Of a stretch of 9,666 bases of DNA, positions 5,504-9,666 are shown piece after piece. The translations under genes were made by a program, and so were the position numbers. Numbering within the stretch: position 1 is the first letter of the stretch; the number at the start of each line of letters is the position of its first letter. The stretch is from DASTQL01 sp035761805 (GTDB lineage: Bacteria > Actinomycetota > Actinomycetes > Jiangellales > Jiangellaceae), in NCBI GenBank assembly GCA_035761805.1, contig DASTQL010000201.1, forward strand, positions 1 through 9,666, read 5' to 3'. The notes under the pieces are model-generated. The model ran no database searches. It was not told the origin of the DNA and saw nothing but the letters and a program-made list of their open reading frames with translations.

Positions 5504-6757
5504 GTGACCGACACCCGTGTGACCGAGGATCTGCTGCGTGAGCTCGCGCCGCAGGTCCTCGGCGCGCTCGTCCGCCGTTACGGGCACTTCGAGGTGGCGG
5601 AGGACGCGGTCCAGGAGGCGCTGCTCGCGGCGGTGACCCAGTGGCCCCACGATTGCGTCCCGGACAACCCGAAGGCCTGGTTGATCACCGTCGCCTCCCG
5701 CCGGATGACCGACCAGCTGCGCGCCGAGCAGGCCCGCCGCCGGCGCGAGGACGCCGTGGCCGTGCGTGTGTTGCCTGAGGAGTACCTGGCACCGGCGGCC
5801 GACGCGGCGCAGGAGCCGGGCGACGACACGCTCGTGCTGCTCTTCCTGTGCTGTCACCCCGCACTCACGGCCGCCTCGCAGATCGCTCTGACGCTGCGTG
5901 CGGTGGGTGGGCTCACCACCGCGGAGATCGCCCGGGCCTACCTGGTACCCGAGTCGACCATGGCCCAGCGGATCTCCAGAGCCAAGAAGAAGGTCGCCGA
6001 CAGCGGAGCCCGGTTCCGGCTCCCGCCGCGGGCCGAGACCACGGACCGGCTGGCCGCCGTCCAGCACGTGCTCTACCTCGTCTTCAACGAGGGCTACACC
6101 GCCACCTCCGGCCCCTCCCTGCACCGGGTCGAGCTCACCCGCGAGGCCATCCGCCTGGCGCGGATGCTGCTGCGACTCGTGCCCGACGACGTCGAGACCT
6201 CCGGCCTGCTGGCGCTCATGCTGCTCACCGATGCACGCCGCCCCGCCCGTACGGGAGTGGGCGGGGAGCCGATCCCGCTGGACGAGCAGGACCGCGGCCT
6301 CTGGGATCAGGCGGCCATCGCCGAGGGAGTCGGCCTGGTGACCCGGGCGCTGGCTCGGCAGCAGCCGGGGCCCTACCAGCTGCAGGCGGCCATCGCCGCG
6401 GTCCACGACGAAGCCGCCACCGCTGCGGACACCGACTGGCCGCAGATCCTCGCCCTGTACGACCTGCTGCTGCGCCAGCTGGACACCCCGGTCGTCCGGC
6501 TCAATCACGCCGTGGCCGCGGCCATGGTGCACGGGCCGCAGGTCGGCCTGTCCCTCCTCGAGGCGCTGGCCGACGACCCCCGGCTGAGCGCGGGACACCG
6601 GCTCGACGCCGTACGGGGGCACCTGCTGGAGCGCTCCGGGGAGATGAGGGCGGCCGTCGAGCACTACCGCGCCGCTGCCCGGCGGACGACGTCACCGGCG
6701 GAGCGGCGCTACCTCGAGCGGCGGGCCGCCAGGCTGGTGGACGGCGGGGGTCAGTGA
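5504..6757 (+). CDS. ECF RNA polymerase sigma factor with long C-terminal extension (ECF42 type, COG4941)
   Basis: A 417-residue sigma-70-family protein that should direct RNA polymerase to a small set of promoters. Sigma region 2 spans roughly 10-75 (EDAVQEALLAAVTQW, then NPKAWLITVASRRMTDQLR), and region 4 spans about 113-165 with the helix-turn-helix LTTAEIARAYLVPESTMAQRISRAKKKV. The extension starts with a DUF6596-like domain (about 183-283: HVLYLVFNEGYTA, ELTREAIRLARML, LMLLTDARRPART) and ends in TPR-like helices (about 345-412). ECF42 proteins have this extension and usually no dedicated anti-sigma factor; none is encoded here. Control may act through the extension or through the two DGPF partners. 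GTG 5504 follows the DGPF stop by one base, with GAGG about 6 bp upstream. Two CCGTACGG octamers lie inside the coding sequence, near residues 249 and 370. Confidence 0.93.
   Translation: MTDTRVTEDLLRELAPQVLGALVRRYGHFEVAEDAVQEALLAAVTQWPHDCVPDNPKAWLITVASRRMTDQLRAEQARRRREDAVAVRVLPEEYLAPAADAAQEPGDDTLVLLFLCCHPALTAASQIALTLRAVGGLTTAEIARAYLVPESTMAQRISRAKKKVADSGARFRLPPRAETTDRLAAVQHVLYLVFNEGYTATSGPSLHRVELTREAIRLARMLLRLVPDDVETSGLLALMLLTDARRPARTGVGGEPIPLDEQDRGLWDQAAIAEGVGLVTRALARQQPGPYQLQAAIAAVHDEAATAADTDWPQILALYDLLLRQLDTPVVRLNHAVAAAMVHGPQVGLSLLEALADDPRLSAGHRLDAVRGHLLERSGEMRAAVEHYRAAARRTTSPAERRYLERRAARLVDGGGQ
6241..6266. repeat. Inverted repeat with CCGTACGG inside the sigma gene
   Basis: CCCCGCCC (6241-6248) and GGGCGGGG (6259-6266) are perfect 8-bp arms around a 10-base centre, and the octamer CCGTACGG overlaps the left arm at 6247-6254. 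It encodes residues RPARTGVGG in the extension domain. It could form a strong hairpin in mRNA, but coding constraint alone could also account for it. Confidence 0.45.
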
Positions 6758-6783
6758 CCCGAGGCCCTCACCCCGGGGCTGCG
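6758..6783. other. Short convergent gap between the sigma gene and the phosphatase gene
   Basis: Only 26 bp separate the two convergent stop codons. The stretch is GC-rich, with weak pairing potential (GCCC with GGGC) but no convincing terminator. Transcripts from both sides probably overlap. Confidence 0.4.
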
Positions 6784-9207
6784 TCAGCGGAAGCTCAGCT
6801 CCTGCCGGAGCAGGCGCTGACCCTGCCAGCTCCAGCCAGTCAGCGACACGTCGATCGCGGTGCCGTCGTCCCGGACCTCGACGCTGCCGAACTGCCCGCC
6901 CCCGGGGATCACCGGCCCGGTGTAGGGGCCGCCCTTGACGCTGCCCGGACGGTCGATCGCCGCGGCGTGGAAGAGCGGGAACCCCCCGGGCTGGGACGTC
7001 GAGAAGTCGGTGTTGGTCCCGTCGTCGAAGGCCAGCATGTGCGCGTCGCCGCTGACCATGAGGAGGTTGTCGATCCCCTGGTCGGCGATCGCGTCCGCGA
7101 TGACCTGCCGCTCCTCGGCGAAACCACCCCACGAGTCGCTGCCCGGGCTGGGCGGGGACACCCAGGGATCCGGGTTGACCCACACGACGACTCCGTAGCG
7201 GTCGGCGTCGGCGAGCTCCCCGAGGAACCACTCGCGTTGCTCGGCGCCGAGGGTGGACCGGTACTCGCCGCTGGGATCCCCAGCCGGGTCCCGTGCCGCG
7301 CGGGTGTCGGTCAGCAGGAAGCGGACCCGGCCCACCGTGAACGCCTGGTACACCGGGCTCTCCGGGCCGGCGAGCGGGTAGTGGGGCACCATCTGGCGAT
7401 AGACCGCCATCGCCGCCTCACGGCTCGGCGACGTCCGGTCTGCGTCGTTGCCCCCGTAGTCGTGGTCGCCCCACACGTAGACGAACGGCGCCTGCGCGTA
7501 CAGGGCCGCCTGTGCCGGGGCCGTGAGGTTGAGGTCGTACTGGTCGCGGAACCGCTCGGGTTCGTTCACGGAGATGTTCCCGTAGGTCCAGTCCCCCGTG
7601 GACAGCGTGAAGAGCGGGCCGAGGGACCGCATCGCGTCGAACACCTGCCCGTTGGATCCGCCGACCTGGCAGGAGCCGAGCGCGAACGTGAACGACGCCG
7701 GCCCCTCCGGGAACGTACGGAACGTCTGGACCCGGTCCGGCCCCGATGCCCCGTCCACCTCGGCCGCGTAGTAGTACCGCGTGTCCGGCTGCAGTCCCTC
7801 GACGGTCACCGCGGCCACCCGGTCGGCGTCCGGCGCGGACTCGACGACGGCCACCGGCTCCGCGAGGTCGGGGTCCTCGCTGGCGACGACCCGCACCACC
7901 CCGGCCGGCTCGGCGGTGCGGAGGCGGATCAGAGCGCTTGTCGTCGTCACGGCGCCGGACCACATCCATTCGACCGGATCGGTGTCGAGCGCGACCGTGG
8001 CCGACCGTGGGTGCGTGGGCCCCCAGTAGTGCGAGTACGTGAGCGCCGCCGCGCCCACCACGGCCCCCAGGACGACGGACGCCGCGACGGCCGTCACCAG
8101 CGCCGTACGGAGGGTGGCCCGGCGATGCCACTCGAGCCAGAGCAGCAGGGCGGGCACCCACAGGGCCACGGTGATCGTCAGCGCGATCCACGGCGAGTAC
8201 TGGACCGACGAGGCGTAACCGAGCAGCGCGGCGCCGAAGGCCACGGCGATGGCGCCTGCGAGGTGCCACCGGCGCGCGAGCAGCACCCCCACGACGACGA
8301 CTGCGAGCACCCCCCACTGCAGCGGCACCTCGAGACCCGACCCCATCACCCCGGACTCCGGGCTGCGGGGCAGCCCGCGAGTGAGTGCCAGGGCCCCGAA
8401 GGTCGCCACGAGCCCACCGGTCCACAGCAACGTGGCGCGATGGAGCTGCCGGGTCCGCTGCGGGTCGACGGAGACTACGACGGGTCCGGCCTCGCGGGCG
8501 GCGGTAGCCCGCCGCTGCCACAGGCAGGACCGGCACCGGCCGTGCCGGCCGGGCTCCTCGAGCACCACCCTGGCGCCACTCACCAGAGCCGTACCGATCA
8601 GGACGGCTCCCACGACGTCGAGCGGCCAGCACGTACCCGTACCGACCTGCCAGACGCCGACGGCGAGCACCAGCCCACCCAGCAGAACGGCGGTGACGTG
8701 TCGGACCCACGGCCTCCCCGCCACGGACTCCGCGGCCGCGGGGGCGAGCCAGGCCAGGACGGTGAGCACGAGGACACCCAGGCTCGGGTAGGTCCCCGTC
8801 ACCGGCACCGCCGCGTCGACCGGGCTCTCGCGCCCGACGAGCACCGACAGCGCCCACCCCACGCCGGCACCGACCAGCAGCGTGCCGGCACCCATGATCA
8901 CGAAGGCCTGGCAGCGAGGCACCGCGAGCACGACGACGGCCAGCACCACGAGTGCGACGGTGCTCGTCACGACCTCGATCCCGCCCAGGGCGTCGACCCA
9001 GGTCCACGAGCGCACCTGCTGGTAGGCCCACTCGTCGGCGGGAGGGTTCGACAGCCAGGCGAGGACCGTCGTGATCGTGGCGGTCAGCAGGGCGGCGGCC
9101 GCCACGAGCATCTGCCTGCGCTGCTCCGCCGTCGGCTCGCTCAGCGGCCGGTCACCCGGTGGGCGGTCGAGGACGGCGGGACCGGTCGGGGCCTGCCGCT
9201 CCGTCAT
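6784..9207 (-). CDS. Membrane protein: degenerate PAP2-like domain fused to a PhoD-like phosphatase
   Basis: An 807-residue fusion. Residues 33-230 form about six TM helices laid out like a PAP2 phosphatase (GRESP at 125-129, YPSLG at 140-144, VGTGTCWPLDVVGAVLIG at 188-205), but the catalytic His residues are missing. Five more helices (about 260-279, 296-311, 316-333, 337-358, 367-391) lead to an extracytoplasmic half. There, residues 400-500 look like the beta-sandwich N-domain of PhoD proteins, and 505-807 the metallophosphatase: GSCQ (Cys513), STGDWTYG (Asp539), WGDHDYGGND (579-588), LLTDTRAARD, SGDAH (719-723). The product should hydrolyse a phosphoester outside the membrane; the substrate is unknown. 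There is no cleavable Tat signal; the TM region anchors it. GAGGAGG lies 4 bp before the ATG, which overlaps the upstream gene's stop (ATGA). The phosphatase call is secure; the PAP2 ancestry is inference. Confidence 0.88.
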   Translation of the reverse strand: MTERQAPTGPAVLDRPPGDRPLSEPTAEQRRQMLVAAAALLTATITTVLAWLSNPPADEWAYQQVRSWTWVDALGGIEVVTSTVALVVLAVVVLAVPRCQAFVIMGAGTLLVGAGVGWALSVLVGRESPVDAAVPVTGTYPSLGVLVLTVLAWLAPAAAESVAGRPWVRHVTAVLLGGLVLAVGVWQVGTGTCWPLDVVGAVLIGTALVSGARVVLEEPGRHGRCRSCLWQRRATAAREAGPVVVSVDPQRTRQLHRATLLWTGGLVATFGALALTRGLPRSPESGVMGSGLEVPLQWGVLAVVVVGVLLARRWHLAGAIAVAFGAALLGYASSVQYSPWIALTITVALWVPALLLWLEWHRRATLRTALVTAVAASVVLGAVVGAAALTYSHYWGPTHPRSATVALDTDPVEWMWSGAVTTTSALIRLRTAEPAGVVRVVASEDPDLAEPVAVVESAPDADRVAAVTVEGLQPDTRYYYAAEVDGASGPDRVQTFRTFPEGPASFTFALGSCQVGGSNGQVFDAMRSLGPLFTLSTGDWTYGNISVNEPERFRDQYDLNLTAPAQAALYAQAPFVYVWGDHDYGGNDADRTSPSREAAMAVYRQMVPHYPLAGPESPVYQAFTVGRVRFLLTDTRAARDPAGDPSGEYRSTLGAEQREWFLGELADADRYGVVVWVNPDPWVSPPSPGSDSWGGFAEERQVIADAIADQGIDNLLMVSGDAHMLAFDDGTNTDFSTSQPGGFPLFHAAAIDRPGSVKGGPYTGPVIPGGGQFGSVEVRDDGTAIDVSLTGWSWQGQRLLRQELSFR

Positions 9208-9666
9208 GACGCCTCCTCAGGGAGGATCGCGGGTGGAGCTTCGCCGGGTGGGAACGGGGACCCCTCCTCCTCGGGGACGAGGAGGGTGTCGACGACGGTG
9301 AGCCGGTGACGCTCGAGCCTCGCGTCCTCCAGGCAGCCCCCGTACCTCCGTTGCGCCTGGTGGTCGAGTACCGGCGAGACGACCAGGACGGCCGAGTCGG
9401 CCGAGTCGGGACGGACCTCGTGGACGTCGACGCCGACGATGGCGGCGCCGGCGCAGTAGCGGCCGATCAGCTCGACGGTCTCCTCGGCCGGTCGGGTCGT
9501 CGACTTCGTGCGGACCTGCACGGTCAGCTCGGTGGTTCCCCGCCCGAAGGGGGGCGGCTCGTAGTGCACCCAGTTCCAGATCCCAGCCGTCCCCAGCGCG
9601 ACGACCGCCGCGCCGACCAGGCCGCCGACGACGAGCCGTCGGCCGCTCCCCGCCGTACGGCGGGTG
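9204..9666 (-). CDS. Membrane-anchored hypothetical protein, C-terminal part (start beyond right edge)
   Basis: The reading frame is open to the window's right edge, giving 153 residues. It begins with a basic stretch (TRRTAGSGRRL), then a hydrophobic helix (LVVGGLVGAAVVALGTAGIW), and then a soluble domain of about 120 residues with beta-strand character (TTELTVQVRTK; AAIVGVDVHEV; SAVLVVSPVLD) and a proline/acidic tail. A GTG at 9567-9569 lies after the TM helix and is therefore unlikely to be the true start, which should be a short way outside the window. The topology suggests one N-terminal anchor with the rest outside the cytoplasm. The stop overlaps the phosphatase ATG by 4 bp, so the two are cotranscribed and may act together. 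I do not recognise the family. Confidence 0.7.
   Translation of the reverse strand, partial: TRRTAGSGRRLVVGGLVGAAVVALGTAGIWNWVHYEPPPFGRGTTELTVQVRTKSTTRPAEETVELIGRYCAGAAIVGVDVHEVRPDSADSAVLVVSPVLDHQAQRRYGGCLEDARLERHRLTVVDTLLVPEEEGSPFPPGEAPPAILPEEAS

Noticed and set aside
7983..8009. TGTCGA followed at 17 bp by CGTG, resembling the sigma promoters
   Set aside because: It is antisense within the phosphatase gene, the -10 block does not match CGAC, and no plus-strand gene follows.
5848..9309. A 1153-codon open frame on the plus strand, antisense to the phosphatase gene
   Set aside because: Its first part overlaps the sigma gene in another frame and the rest is the mirror of the phosphatase gene. 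Its product is Arg/Gly/Pro/His-rich with no domain, as expected for a shadow frame in very GC-rich DNA.
1..9666. Search for tRNA genes, CRISPR arrays, insertion sequences or phage genes
   Set aside because: No cloverleaf-like segment, spaced repeat array, transposase or integrase motif was found by reading both strands.

Overview
The window reads as chromosomal DNA from a high-GC actinobacterium. Third codon positions are almost all G or C, GTG starts are common, and the families present (a MacS-type histidine kinase, a LOR/SDH-domain protein, an ECF sigma factor with DGPF/YCII partners, a PhoD-like phosphatase) are typical of the group. Protein style and small details suggest Nocardioidaceae (Nocardioides or a relative), but that is inference. 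No tRNA, rRNA, CRISPR array, transposase, phage gene or integration scar was found.

Layout: (1) Positions 1-1690, minus strand: a PlsC-type acyltransferase followed 5 bp later by a MacS-like sensor kinase that runs off the left edge. (2) Positions 1772-4396, plus strand, divergent from plsC: an Est30-like carboxylesterase, a two-TM hypothetical protein (ATGA overlap) and a stand-alone LOR/SDH-domain protein (22 bp gap), probably one operon. (3) Positions 4397-6757, plus strand: two 123-residue DGPF/YCII paralogues and an ECF sigma factor of the ECF42 type with a long C-terminal extension. Both DGPF genes are preceded by the same promoter-like pair, TGTCGA-N17-CGAC, which strongly suggests an autoregulated sigma regulon contained in this window. 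(4) Positions 6784-9666, minus strand, convergent with the sigma gene: an 807-residue membrane protein with a degenerate PAP2-like N-terminal part and a C-terminal PhoD-like phosphatase, overlapped by ATGA with an upstream membrane-anchored hypothetical gene that runs off the right edge.

Most of the window is tightly packed coding sequence. The only sizeable gap is 4397-4650 (254 bp), which holds two hairpins, a 10-bp palindrome and the first sigma promoter. The observations most worth following up are the matched promoter pair in the DGPF/sigma cluster, the fusion of a PAP2-like membrane domain lacking its catalytic residues to a PhoD phosphatase, and the over-represented palindromic octamer CCGTACGG, which sits inside genes in all three reading phases. 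I see no clear defence or mobile system.
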